A stretch of DNA of 64,000 nucleotides from Pleurocapsa sp. PCC 7319 (GTDB lineage: Bacteria; Cyanobacteriota; Cyanobacteriia; Cyanobacteriales; Xenococcaceae), in the NCBI RefSeq assembly GCF_000332195.1, contig NZ_KB235922.1, positions 5,863,322 through 5,927,321 on the forward strand, written 5' to 3'. Positions within the stretch are counted from its first letter, which is position 1. The number at the start of each line of letters is the position of its first letter. Both the position numbers and the translations under genes were made by a program. The notes under the pieces are model-generated. The model worked only from the letters and a program-made list of their open reading frames with translations, ran no database searches and was not told the origin of the DNA. This document shows, piece by piece, positions 1-8,474 of the stretch.

Positions 1-564
1 ATTTTTCTCACGGTTTTTGTCGATCTGATTACGGCAGTAGCTGTGGGAGTATTCTTTGCTAACTTACTGACAGTTAAAAGTTTAAGCGATCTTCAAAGCA
101 CTCGAGTACAGGCGATTACCGATCCTGATGGAAATACAGATTTAACCATGGCTGAGAAACATATTCTCAAACAAGCCCAAGGAAAAATCCTTTTGTTTAA
201 TCTTAGTGGTCCAATGAGTTTTGGTGCTGCTAAAACCATTTCTCAGAGAATGGGTATCGTCAGTAAATTTGAGGTCTTAATCTTAGACTTAAGTGACGTA
301 CCTTTAATTGGGGTAACTGCTTCTCTAGCAATTGAAAACATGATTAAGGATGCTTGCGATCGCGATCGCAAAGTATTTCTAGTTGGTGCAACAGGCAGGG
401 TGAAAGAAAGGTTACAAAAAATGAAATTATTAAAGCTACTACCACCCGAAAATCGCTATAGTGAGCGAATTTTTGCTCTACAAGAAGCTGGAACTTATAT
501 TGAATCGGTGAACATGAAGATGCAAGATAACAAGAAACCAAGTAAAGAAAAATTCAAGACTTAA
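1..564 (+). CDS. SulP family anion transporter, C-terminal part with STAS domain (5' end outside window)
   Basis: The frame is open from base 1, so the gene begins upstream. The first residues (IFLTVFVDLITAVAVGVFFA) look like the last membrane helix of a SulP transporter. About 130 residues of STAS domain follow, with the typical ILLFNLSGPMSFG strand and the LILDLSDVPLIGVTASLAIE helix-strand segment. SulP proteins carry sulfate, bicarbonate or other anions across the inner membrane. In cyanobacteria this domain order fits sulfate permeases or BicA-like bicarbonate transporters, and the substrate cannot be told from this fragment. A lysine-rich tail (about 25 residues) ends the protein. The family call is firm, the substrate open. 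Confidence 0.85.
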   Translation: MFLTVFVDLITAVAVGVFFANLLTVKSLSDLQSTRVQAITDPDGNTDLTMAEKHILKQAQGKILLFNLSGPMSFGAAKTISQRMGIVSKFEVLILDLSDVPLIGVTASLAIENMIKDACDRDRKVFLVGATGRVKERLQKMKLLKLLPPENRYSERIFALQEAGTYIESVNMKMQDNKKPSKEKFKT

Positions 565-656
565 TTAATCGGCGTTGCTGAATCGAGATATGAAAGATGA
601 AGTAATGCAGCTTGATTGCAATTTAAAAAGCTATTAGCTATTAGCTGATAGCTAAT

Positions 657-1145
657 TTAGCTAGTTGGCGAGAAGCCCCACATCTCTATTACGACAGCAA
701 TGAGTGTGGGATGAATCGCCAGTAATAGACTAGCTATAGGAGAATCTTGATTTTCTATATATTTTCTCAGTGTTGAAATAGTAACTCCACCACATGACGC
801 GAGAAAGTAGCTACTATTCCAAACCACTTTCTTTTTATAGTATGTTTTCTCTAGTTCTGGTAAAAATTCTTGCCTCAGCTTACGACTAGAAATACTTTTA
901 AGGCTATTAACCAGTTTGCTTAATTGTATTTCTGGGTGGTATTGAAAAAGCAAGTGTGCGTGGTCACTCTCTGCGTTGAACTCAACGATTTTGCCGTCAA
1001 ATTTATCCAACAAAGATTCCCAGATTTCATGAAGCCTATCTATCATTGGCGCAGTCAAAACTTTACGTCTGTATTTGGTTGTTAAAACTAAATGAGCTTT
1101 TAAATCAGATACAGAACGCCCTCTTGATACAAAATCTTTCTTCAT
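657..1145 (-). CDS. tnpA: IS200/IS605 family Y1 HUH transposase TnpA
   Basis: A protein of 162 residues carrying the hallmarks of the family: AHLVLTTKYRRKVL near the N-terminus, the HUH metal-binding motif in ESDHAHLLFQY, and a C-terminal helix with the candidate nucleophile tyrosine in TLRKYIENQ. These enzymes cut and rejoin single-stranded DNA at hairpin-marked ends. It is transcribed away from tnpB, and its 3' end overlaps the left-end hairpin. The C-terminus after the catalytic helix (AIHPTLIAVVIEMWGFSPTS) is probably read from element-end sequence, so the frame may be slightly extended. It looks intact. Confidence 0.85.
   Translation of the reverse strand: MKKDFVSRGRSVSDLKAHLVLTTKYRRKVLTAPMIDRLHEIWESLLDKFDGKIVEFNAESDHAHLLFQYHPEIQLSKLVNSLKSISSRKLRQEFLPELEKTYYKKKVVWNSSYFLASCGGVTISTLRKYIENQDSPIASLLLAIHPTLIAVVIEMWGFSPTS
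677..710. repeat. Left-end hairpin of the IS605-type element
   Basis: CCCACA (677-682) pairs with TGTGGG (705-710), with further imperfect pairing inside. It follows the string GGCGAGAAGCCC, which recurs at the left end of the element near 30.44 kb and, reversed, at 25.26 kb. Confidence 0.6.
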
Positions 1146-1201
1146 GAATAGGTGGAGATAAATATGTTAATATCAGTGTATCAAAATAAACAACTCTAAT
1201 T

Positions 1202-2593
1202 TTGCTATACAACTACCAGTACCGACTAAGACCAACTACAGAACAAAAGCTTGTCCTTAATGACTGGCTTCGTATCTGTCGGTACTGGTACAACCGCCAA
1301 CTGAGAGAAAGGTTTGATTGGTGGTCGAAGAATCGTAGCTACACTGACCGATGCCCATTAATCTGTCATTTGCCACAGTTAAAAGAAAAACCTGAATATT
1401 ATGGGCAAAAAAAGCAGCTACCAATAATCAAAAAAGATTTGGTTTCTGTTGGCTGGAGTGGTGAATTGTTGGACTTCAATTCTGTTCCCTCACAGACTCT
1501 GCAAGAGGTGTGCAAACGGGTGAAACTAGCTTTCAGTCGTTTCGTATCGGGAGACAAAAACGGTAAGCGTTCGGGCAAACCAAGATTCAAAACAAGCGTA
1601 CGTTTCAGATCGATGGTTATGAGCGGGGTAAAGCTTCATTCTTGCTCTGTTGGTGGTAAATGGCTGCATATTAATTTGCCAAAAATAGGTATGGTCAAGG
1701 TGCGACATCATAGACAACTGGTTGATGGTGCAACATTAAAGCAAGCTCAGGTAATCAAGAAAGTCGATGGTTGGTACATCAACCTAAGATTACAAGACGA
1801 TTCTGTTCCTGATTTCCAGCCCGATATTACTCCTACTTGGGATAACTCATTGGGCATGGACGCTGTTCTTCATGAAAATGACTATTTGGCTACGAGCGAA
1901 GGCGTTAAATTACCTAGTCTTAAGTCATTTCGGAAATCTCAAGGCAAACTAGCCAAGATTCAGGCGCGTAAATCTACAAAAAAACGAGGTAGTAAATCTC
2001 GTCGTAAGCTGGCGAAGCGCGAAGCCAAGCTACATCAGCAAATAGCGAGAGCTAGAAAAGATCATGCCTACAATACTGCCCAGGCTCTCCTTAATACTGG
2101 CAAAAAAGTTTTCTTTCATGAACAACTCAATCTTGCTGGGTTGAGTCGGAGGAATAAAGTTAAAACTGATGAGACGGGTAAGTTTTTACCTAATGGACAG
2201 TCAGCTAAATCAGGACTAAATAAGTCTTGGGCTGATGCTGCCTTTGGTCAGTTTTTCAACATACTGAAGTTCAAAGCCGAGAAAGCTGGTGCTTTGGTAA
2301 TACCTGTTAATCCACAATACACATCTCAATTGCTGCCGTACAAAGATGAATTTGTTTTTACCGATTGCAGCATCAGAGAATATTGGGATGAAGAATATCA
2401 ACTTTTGGTAGACCGAGACATCTCGGCTGGAATAAATACCAAGAGGGTTGGACTGGATGTGTTTCCAACTTTAAAACGGCGTAAAGGGAATCCAGTAATA
2501 GTCGCATCTACTACTAATAGTACCTTGAAGCAAGTTCTCTCTGTCCTTCGGGATTTGGAGAAGCCTACATCTGTACCCGAAGGGTCAGTGTAG
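1202..2593 (+). CDS. tnpB: TnpB (RuvC-like RNA-guided endonuclease of IS605 family), zinc finger degenerate
   Basis: 463 residues from a TTG start. The N-terminal half is the OrfB helix-turn-helix/wedge region (YQYRLRPTTEQ...). RuvC-type acidic residues are visible: D220 in LGMDAVLHENDYLATSEG, E307 in VFFHEQLNLAGL and D406 in LLVDRDISAGIN. Normal TnpB proteins have a four-cysteine zinc finger between the last two; here that stretch (about 372-403) has a single cysteine. TnpB proteins cut DNA guided by an RNA from the element's right end and help retain the element. The TTG start is chosen because the conserved N-terminus begins right there. It differs strongly from the other two TnpB proteins in this window. 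Confidence 0.85.
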   Translation: MLYNYQYRLRPTTEQKLVLNDWLRICRYWYNRQLRERFDWWSKNRSYTDRCPLICHLPQLKEKPEYYGQKKQLPIIKKDLVSVGWSGELLDFNSVPSQTLQEVCKRVKLAFSRFVSGDKNGKRSGKPRFKTSVRFRSMVMSGVKLHSCSVGGKWLHINLPKIGMVKVRHHRQLVDGATLKQAQVIKKVDGWYINLRLQDDSVPDFQPDITPTWDNSLGMDAVLHENDYLATSEGVKLPSLKSFRKSQGKLAKIQARKSTKKRGSKSRRKLAKREAKLHQQIARARKDHAYNTAQALLNTGKKVFFHEQLNLAGLSRRNKVKTDETGKFLPNGQSAKSGLNKSWADAAFGQFFNILKFKAEKAGALVIPVNPQYTSQLLPYKDEFVFTDCSIREYWDEEYQLLVDRDISAGINTKRVGLDVFPTLKRRKGNPVIVASTTNSTLKQVLSVLRDLEKPTSVPEGSV

Positions 2594-2594
2594 G
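2564..2594. repeat. Right-end hairpin of the IS605-type element
   Basis: CCTACA (2564-2569) pairs with TGTAGG (2589-2594) around a GAAG loop and overlaps the tnpB stop codon. The same design, with changed bases, closes the element at 31850-31882. In this family the right end is also where the guide RNA scaffold normally lies. Confidence 0.65.
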
Positions 2595-2697
2595 TACATC
2601 ACATATAAATACTCTTGAGTATAATCAAGTTTTAAAGCTATAACTTGTACTAAGCTCTCAAAATCATAGCTATTTTTAGTCAGTAAAATGAGAACTA

Positions 2698-3351
2698 ATG
2701 AAATATGTAGACCTGCAACAAAGATTAAAACAATATCAAGTCGCAGGATTAGTCAAAGTTAAACTAAATTCTCCTAAATCGGTTTTAGAGTCAGAGTATC
2801 AGCGATGCTTGCAGTTAGGGCTTTCTCAAAGTGAATTAGAACAATTAGCCTCGATCAAAAACTTTGAATATGTAGAGTTTATTTCTGTTTTAGAAATTTA
2901 CACAGCTCCCAATCAATTTCCCTTAAAATTTATTAAAGCTAAAGCCTATAATTTAGGACAAGTTCAGAATCTTCAAGAACTAAAACTAGCCTTTCCAATT
3001 TTCAAAGATAAACAGTATGATTTTAGAACCAAAATTTCTTGGTCAAAATGTGCTTATTCTATAGACAATTTGACTAAAAATTCGCAAGATTTTGCCAAAT
3101 TCAAACAAGAAATCCAAGCATTTATTGTTTCTATTCAAGAACAGAAATATTATCAGTTGACAGGAGAAACAGCGGTACAAGAAGCTTATGATGATTTAGC
3201 TAACTATATCAGTTGGTGGAAAGGCGCACAGTGGGAATATACTTTAACTAGAGAACCTTCTACCTTAGATTTATTGAAAAGAGCTTGGTTAGAGCAATAT
3301 TTAAACCAACATAATTTAGGCACGTTACTTAAATATAGCCCAATTGATTAA
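2698..3351 (+). CDS. Uncharacterised protein
   Basis: 217 residues, no signal peptide and no membrane segment, lysine-, glutamine- and leucine-rich. I do not recognise the family. The first 75 residues are helical in character (DLQQRLKQYQVAGLVKVKLNS...); the rest is mixed and contains an aromatic stretch, YISWWKGAQWEYTL, near the C-terminus. It starts 105 bases after the IS605 element and is followed 34 bases later by two paralogous genes on the same strand, so the three may form one transcription unit. A cytosolic role is likely; function unknown. Confidence 0.6.
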   Translation: MKYVDLQQRLKQYQVAGLVKVKLNSPKSVLESEYQRCLQLGLSQSELEQLASIKNFEYVEFISVLEIYTAPNQFPLKFIKAKAYNLGQVQNLQELKLAFPIFKDKQYDFRTKISWSKCAYSIDNLTKNSQDFAKFKQEIQAFIVSIQEQKYYQLTGETAVQEAYDDLANYISWWKGAQWEYTLTREPSTLDLLKRAWLEQYLNQHNLGTLLKYSPID

Positions 3352-3385
3352 TTGCTAGTAACTTATAGACAGCTAATTAACAGTG

Positions 3386-4195
3386 ATGAGTATCATGAAT
3401 TCAACCGAAACTAGGGGAAGTTTGCAAGCAATCATTCAAACTTGGAAAGATCAAATTATTTGTTTTTCCCCTAAAGGAGATGGCTATAACGCCTACGTGG
3501 TTGATTCTAACAATAATAACTTAATTAATTATATTCATGCTAACTGTGATGAATTAAGACATCTAGCAACTAATTATGATTCTTTATTAGTTAAAATCAA
3601 GGCGCAATATAATGGTTATTTGAAAGAAGCGGTTCTGAATACAATTAAATACGAAACAACTCGACGTGCCTTTAAAAAACAGCATGAATGGATTCAAGAT
3701 AGCTATAAAATATCGATAAGTCAAAAACAGATTGATGCAGAGCAACAAACAAAGGAAATTCAACAACTTAAAGAAATAATTAGTGAGCAGAAACGGGAAA
3801 TAGCTACTATTAAACGCGAATGTCGAGGAAAATTGGCAATAATCAAGGCTGAAAATATCTTCCAACAAAAGAAAGCAGAAATCGAACAGAAAAATCAAGA
3901 AATAGCTAGACTAAATCAGCATTTACAGAACTGCGATCGCGAAATAAATATCCTTAAATCAGAATTAAAGAATGGTCTAAATGAACTAAAGCTAAAATAC
4001 AAATGGTTGATTACACAGTTTATTCAAGATCGAACTAAAAAACAGCAAGTAGATAATCATAATAAGAGCTTACAGAGTTGTCAAAATCTATTCAAAAAAG
4101 CACAAAAACAAATTATTCTATTGCAGTGTGAAAATAAACTTCTTCAACAAGAAAATGCCAATCTGCAAAGTAAAATGAAAATGCTTAGAGTTTGA
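3386..4195 (+). CDS. Uncharacterised coiled-coil protein, paralogue A
   Basis: 269 residues. Residues 1-110 form a domain shared with the downstream neighbour: SLQAIIQTWKDQII, YIHANCDELRHLATNYDSLL and KEAVLNTIKYETTRRAFK-QHEWI are nearly the same in both. The remaining 150 residues are a long charged coiled coil (QKKAEIEQKNQEIARLNQHL and similar heptads). No catalytic motif is visible. The ATG at 3386 is preferred over the GTG at 3383 because it aligns with the paralogue's MSI start. A structural or scaffold role would fit, but that is inference; I do not know the family. Confidence 0.65.
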   Translation: MSIMNSTETRGSLQAIIQTWKDQIICFSPKGDGYNAYVVDSNNNNLINYIHANCDELRHLATNYDSLLVKIKAQYNGYLKEAVLNTIKYETTRRAFKKQHEWIQDSYKISISQKQIDAEQQTKEIQQLKEIISEQKREIATIKRECRGKLAIIKAENIFQQKKAEIEQKNQEIARLNQHLQNCDREINILKSELKNGLNELKLKYKWLITQFIQDRTKKQQVDNHNKSLQSCQNLFKKAQKQIILLQCENKLLQQENANLQSKMKMLRV

Positions 4196-4426
4196 TTCAC
4201 TCGGTAATATCAGTACAATCCTCGTTGCATTAAATGTGATTTTTGTAGTTTTAAGTAATTACAGTGGCGTATTTCTGTTTTGCTTGTTAAAACTGTCGTG
4301 ACCTAGATGGCATTTTCACAACTAGCTTGATTATGAATAGTTGTTATTGCCATAGTCTGACTAATTGATAGATTTTTTATTAGTCTGAGCTTGATTGGAT
4401 CTATCTATATAACAATCTAAACGCAA

Positions 4427-5089
4427 ATGAGTATTATCACCCAACAGTTTACCTTACAGGAAGTTATTCAAAGTTGGAAAGATCGTATTGTCTGTCATCC
4501 TCCTCGTGGAGAAGGTGCAGAGGCTTATATTATTAATTCCAATACGGGCGATCGCGTGAAATATATTGAAGCTAATTGTGACAGTTTGAGACACAACGCG
4601 ACTAATTACGACAGATTATTAATGGAAATAAAAGCTAATCATACGGGAATTTATAAAGAGGCAGTGTTAAACACCATCAAGTATGAAGCTACCAGAAGGG
4701 CATTTAAAACTCAGCATGAGTGGATTCACAACAGCTATCAAGGATTAATTAATAATGTAAAAACCAATAATTTTGATCGGCAAATGTTGGTCAAGATTGA
4801 TAGTCTCAATAAAATGGTTGCCACCCGCGATCGCGAATTAAAAAAGCTTAAATCTGAATGCAAAGGTGGACTACAAGAACTTCAAACTGCATATAAAAAA
4901 TTACAGCGTCAATTGGTAAAAGAGAAAAAGCATCGCCAAAAACTAGGTAAAAGTAATAAAAGCTTAGGTGCCTATAAGGGTCATTTTAAAAAGGCACAAA
5001 AGAAAATTGCTTACTTGAAAACTGAAAATAAGGATTTGCAAAAGCAGGTGAATTTATTAGAATTTAAAGCTAAAAAAGCAAATTTTTAA
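4427..5089 (+). CDS. Uncharacterised coiled-coil protein, paralogue B
   Basis: 220 residues, a tandem paralogue of the preceding gene and separated from it by 231 bases of AT-rich DNA. The N-terminal 110 residues are strongly conserved between the two (TLQEVIQSWKDRIVC, YIEANCDSLRHNATNYD, KEAVLNTIKYEATRRAFK). The coiled-coil tail is shorter by about 45 residues, and only its last third (HFKKAQKKIAYLKTENKDLQ) matches the other copy. No enzyme motif or membrane span is seen. The conserved head with a variable coiled-coil tail suggests that the head binds something common while the tail sets length or partner. That is inference. Confidence 0.65.
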   Translation: MSIITQQFTLQEVIQSWKDRIVCHPPRGEGAEAYIINSNTGDRVKYIEANCDSLRHNATNYDRLLMEIKANHTGIYKEAVLNTIKYEATRRAFKTQHEWIHNSYQGLINNVKTNNFDRQMLVKIDSLNKMVATRDRELKKLKSECKGGLQELQTAYKKLQRQLVKEKKHRQKLGKSNKSLGAYKGHFKKAQKKIAYLKTENKDLQKQVNLLEFKAKKANF

Positions 5090-5135
5090 ATTAATTATCA
5101 CAAGTTGATCTTTAACTTAGAACTGATAGATTGAG

Positions 5136-6218
5136 TTAAATTACCTGCCGAAAATTTGATAATCTCGATCGTATTCGATCATATAATGTCTGAAGCCAAT
5201 AGGAAATAAACAGAATCAATGGTATTCCCAGAATCACAATAAAAGCAGCTTGAGGTAGAGATTTTTGATACCAGATCCATCTCAACATAGTCCAAATTGG
5301 TCTGTGAAATAAAAACGTGCAAAAAGAAGAATAGGCAACCAGGTTCATCAAAGTCAAAATTTTGTGGTTGCAAGATAAACGAGGAGCAATTTTAAACCCA
5401 ACTAAATATAGAGGAATACTAGTACCAATAATAGTGATTATTTCCCAAGGTAATATATTCCAACTCAAGGCGATAAAATTATAATATAAAATTGAATTTA
5501 AGACACTTACTGTTGCTATTAATAAAAGAACTTTGATTTTTGTTTTCTTAAAAAAATATTCAGTTTGAGCATAGAGCATACCCAGAGCAAAAAATAATAA
5601 ATATATTTCAAAGTCACCCCGAAAGATGGCTATTCCCCATCTTAAAACCAATAATCTTAGCCAATAAATAGAGATAATTGTTAGTGATAATACGAGACAA
5701 AAATCAAATATTCGTACTAATAATCTTCTAGTTGATAAAAAGAAAGCGTAACAACAAAAAAGAATACTAACAAACCAAATAGTAGTATAGTTTGGTTGAA
5801 AAAAATTGGGCAATAGTGCTTGCAAACACAAAATATGGATTAGAAAATTAGGTATAGAAGGAAAATTACTATTATTGCCAATTGGATAAACTACAAATGA
5901 GAAAATAATTACGGCGAATAAATATGGTAGATAAACTCTTGAAAATCTGTTAACCCAAAAATCCGAGGCTGGTACAGATAATTTCGATTTTACAAGTTTA
6001 AAGCCTGAAAGAAACAGAAATCCCCCTACTGAGAACTTTTGTAATGGTTTATTGATTTCAAAGTCACGAAGAGGATCAAGAAAATCATAAGTATAATTGC
6101 CATGATGCAATAGTAAAACTATAAACAGGAAGATTACAGTTAGTAATACTACTGGATTAATTTGGCTTGGAGATGAATTATAAGTTTTAGGTTTTAATTT
6201 AACTTGACGACTGTTCAT
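5136..6218 (-). CDS. Acyltransferase family 3-like integral membrane protein
   Basis: 360 residues with about ten hydrophobic helices. After a short cytoplasmic N-terminus comes a membrane segment (VVLLTVIFLFIVLLLHHG), then KFSVGGFLFLSGFKL, which resembles the FFVISGFL region of acyltransferase-3 proteins such as OafA and WecH, and then FWVNRFSRVYLPYLFAV, the typical R-x10-R-hxRhxP motif. Such enzymes acylate exported sugars or lipids. The usual N-terminal histidine of active members is not obvious in its standard context (a HHGNY is present), so activity is uncertain. It stands alone between unrelated genes. Confidence 0.7.
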   Translation of the reverse strand: MNSRQVKLKPKTYNSSPSQINPVVLLTVIFLFIVLLLHHGNYTYDFLDPLRDFEINKPLQKFSVGGFLFLSGFKLVKSKLSVPASDFWVNRFSRVYLPYLFAVIIFSFVVYPIGNNSNFPSIPNFLIHILCLQALLPNFFQPNYTTIWFVSILFCCYAFFLSTRRLLVRIFDFCLVLSLTIISIYWLRLLVLRWGIAIFRGDFEIYLLFFALGMLYAQTEYFFKKTKIKVLLLIATVSVLNSILYYNFIALSWNILPWEIITIIGTSIPLYLVGFKIAPRLSCNHKILTLMNLVAYSSFCTFLFHRPIWTMLRWIWYQKSLPQAAFIVILGIPLILFISYWLQTLYDRIRSRLSNFRQVI

Positions 6219-6434
6219 TCGAGTCAGTTATTTTTCCTATTTTAGTTTTAGAAATTTTAGTGAAAGCTTTAAAATTAATAGTATCTGTTTTACCAAGCTC
6301 AGGTTTCATAAAAATAGTTTTTGCTTCTAAGAAATAAACGTTACACTATGTTTAGATGTGAGGTTTATCTAGCTAACATAATTTTGGGCTATGCCCATAG
6401 GAATTGAGATGAAGTCCGACATATCTTGCCTATA

Positions 6435-6830
6435 ATGACCATATTAATCGCCACACATAACCGCGGTCAGAAACGACTGGGAGCTAATTCGAGAATATTA
6501 GCTTTGTATGACCAAGTTTATATTTACTCAAAAAAAACGACGACGATATTATCTTGGATACAACAACATCAACCCGATCTAGTTGTGCTGGATTTTGAGA
6601 TATCTCAAATCAAGAAAATGGAGTTGATTTCCGTCTTAAGACTAGATTGGCTCACACGCAATATTCCTATTATTATTATTACCAATTTGGCATCCCAACA
6701 AAAACTTGCCACTACCAATTTGGACTTTAATGCTTGCTTAGTTGAGCCTTATTCACTCCAAGAATTAGAAAGAGTTATTTGTTCCCTAGTGCCGATTCCT
6801 GATTGTGAATTGAGTGTTAGTGCATCTTAG
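6435..6830 (+). CDS. Degenerate response-regulator receiver domain protein
   Basis: 131 residues, a single CheY-like fold without an output domain. The phospho-acceptor aspartate is present (D53 in DLVVLDFE) and the switch threonine is likely in PIIIITNLA. The N-terminal acidic pair is missing (ILIATHN instead of DD) and the conserved K-P is E-P (ACLVEPYSLQEL). Receiver domains lacking these residues generally work as constitutive or ligand-sensing pseudo-receivers. The ATG at 6435 is preferred to the TTG at 6426. No kinase gene is next to it. Confidence 0.7.
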   Translation: MTILIATHNRGQKRLGANSRILALYDQVYIYSKKTTTILSWIQQHQPDLVVLDFEISQIKKMELISVLRLDWLTRNIPIIIITNLASQQKLATTNLDFNACLVEPYSLQELERVICSLVPIPDCELSVSAS

Positions 6831-6986
6831 GTAAGTAGATCCACTTTCTGTTCCTCAATGCCTAACCAATGGCATTGTTCTGTTAATCTTCACATAATTA
6901 AACAATGCCTCAGAGCGATCGAACCCTTGTGCAATGGTAAGCTAGCAGTTGCGCTTTAAAAAAAATATTACAAGGAATTAATACAA

Positions 6987-8048
6987 ATGAGCGAAGCAAA
7001 TGAAACGCCATTGTTGTTAAGAGCAGCCCGTGGCGAAATATTAGAACGCCCTCCTGTGTGGATGATGCGTCAGGCGGGTAGATATATGAAAGCATATCGA
7101 GATATTAGAGAAAAATATCCCAGTTTTCGTGAACGCTCCGAAATACCTGAAGTGGCGATCGAGATTTCATTACAGCCTTGGAAAGCTTTTCAACCTGATG
7201 GTGTAATTATGTTTTCTGACATTGTTACTCCTCTACCTGGTTTGGGCATCGAAATGGATATTGCTGAAGGAAAAGGACCGATCATTAGTTCTCCTATCCG
7301 CAGTCAGCAACAAGTGGATGCACTAAAAGCTTTAAATCCAGACGAGTCTTTACCCTTCATCAAAACTATTTTGCAAAGTTTACGTTCTGAAGTGGGCAAT
7401 AAATCGACTGTTTTGGGTTTTGTGGGTGCGCCTTGGACTTTAGCTGCTTATGCTGTGGAAGGAAAGGGTTCTAAAACTTACTCCAATATCAAAGGTATGG
7501 CATTTTCCGACCCAACTATTTTGCATCAGTTATTGAGTAAGCTGGCAGATGCGATCGCTACTTATATCTGCTATCAAATTGATTGCGGGGCACAGGCAGT
7601 GCAGATGTTTGACTCCTGGGCAGGACAATTATGTCCTCAAGATTACGAAGTTTTTGCTTTACCTTATCAGCAGCAGGTATTCCGCAAAGTTAAAGAAACT
7701 CATCCCGATACACCACTAATCTTGTTAGTTAGTGGTAGTGCTGGTCTGTTGGAGCGGATGACTCCTTCTGGGGCGGATATTGTCAATGTTGACTGGACAG
7801 TAGACATGGCAGAAGCTAGACAGAGACTAGGTAAAGATATGAAAGTGCAAGGAAATATTGATCCTGGTGTTTTATTTGGTTCTCATGATGTAATTCGCGA
7901 TCGCATTTTGGATACTATTCGTAAGGCAGGAAACCAAGGGCATATCCTCAACTTAGGACACGGTGTATTGGTTGGTACTCCTGAAGATAATGTTCGTTAT
8001 TTCTTTGAAACTGCTAAACAAGCAGACCAACTATTAGCTCACGCTTAA
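6987..8048 (+). CDS. hemE: Uroporphyrinogen decarboxylase
   Basis: 353 residues, the normal length. It converts uroporphyrinogen III to coproporphyrinogen III by removing four acetate carboxyls, a cytosolic step of haem and chlorophyll synthesis. Signature 1 is seen as [13 protein letters not shown] near residue 20 and signature 2 around [16 protein letters not shown] (about residue 150). The conserved aspartate region [16 protein letters not shown] and the C-terminal [15 protein letters not shown] are intact. The start has a usable AAGGAATT upstream. Downstream lie a MITE (8071-8181) and a terminator-like hairpin (8242-8285). Confidence 0.97.
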   Translation: MSEANETPLLLRAARGEILERPPVWMMRQAGRYMKAYRDIREKYPSFRERSEIPEVAIEISLQPWKAFQPDGVIMFSDIVTPLPGLGIEMDIAEGKGPIISSPIRSQQQVDALKALNPDESLPFIKTILQSLRSEVGNKSTVLGFVGAPWTLAAYAVEGKGSKTYSNIKGMAFSDPTILHQLLSKLADAIATYICYQIDCGAQAVQMFDSWAGQLCPQDYEVFALPYQQQVFRKVKETHPDTPLILLVSGSAGLLERMTPSGADIVNVDWTVDMAEARQRLGKDMKVQGNIDPGVLFGSHDVIRDRILDTIRKAGNQGHILNLGHGVLVGTPEDNVRYFFETAKQADQLLAHA

Positions 8049-8070
8049 ATTAGCTACTAGCTATCGGCTA

Positions 8071-8181
8071 GGGTGAAGAAAAAAGGTGTGGGAGTTAAAT
8101 AATAGAGACGCTTTAAGTAACGAGTAAAAAGTAACGAGTAACGGCAATTACAATTTTTGCCACCGTAAATTTCGCTCACCC
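8071..8181. mobile_element. MITE-like element, GGGTGA family, copy 1
   Basis: 111 bases bounded by GGGTGAAGAAA and TTTCGCTCACCC, imperfect inverted repeats. Its flanks TATCGGCTA and TACTGGCTA look like a diverged 9-bp target duplication. The interior has AGTAACG heptamer repeats. The second copy (36278-36433) shares both ends, including GCCACCGTAAATTTCGCTCA. It has no coding capacity. Confidence 0.75.
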
Positions 8182-8241
8182 TACTGGCTATTAGCTGTTA
8201 GCTCTAGTTATCTGTAATAAACAATAGTTACTTTAATCAGA

Positions 8242-8285
8242 ACAAGCAAGGGAAAACTAGGAAATTTCTCTTGCTTGTCTTATTT
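8242..8285 (+). terminator. Rho-independent terminator-like hairpin
   Basis: ACAAGCAAG (8242-8250) pairs with CTTGCTTGT (8270-8278), followed by CTTATTTT. It probably ended the hemE transcript before the MITE moved in between. The rest of the 8049-8474 gap shows nothing else I can support, apart from an AT-rich leader before the next gene. Confidence 0.55.
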
Positions 8286-8474
8286 TCGGTATGACCAGTT
8301 ACAGCAAGAGTTAATCAAACTCCATTTTCGCAAATCTCCTCAACTTCCATCATTTCTCTCTCATAGCAGTGACAATTTTGACAACATTAAAAACATCTTG
8401 AAAAATAAGTTAAAATAACTGCTCTTAATGGTAGTATTTTTGAAGCCTTTTTTTGATTCAACTATACTACTATC

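Larger units (their letters stand above)
657..2600. mobile_element. IS605-type element with divergent tnpA (-) and tnpB (+)
   Basis: A Y1 transposase gene and a TnpB gene are back to back with a 56-base gap between start codons, the IS605 layout. Imperfect hairpins lie at both outer edges (677-710 and 2564-2594), as expected for single-strand transposition by this family, which has no terminal inverted repeats and no target duplication. Exact ends cannot be set without an empty site. A heptamer-like GCTATTA repeat lies just left of it (629-660). Confidence 0.8.
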
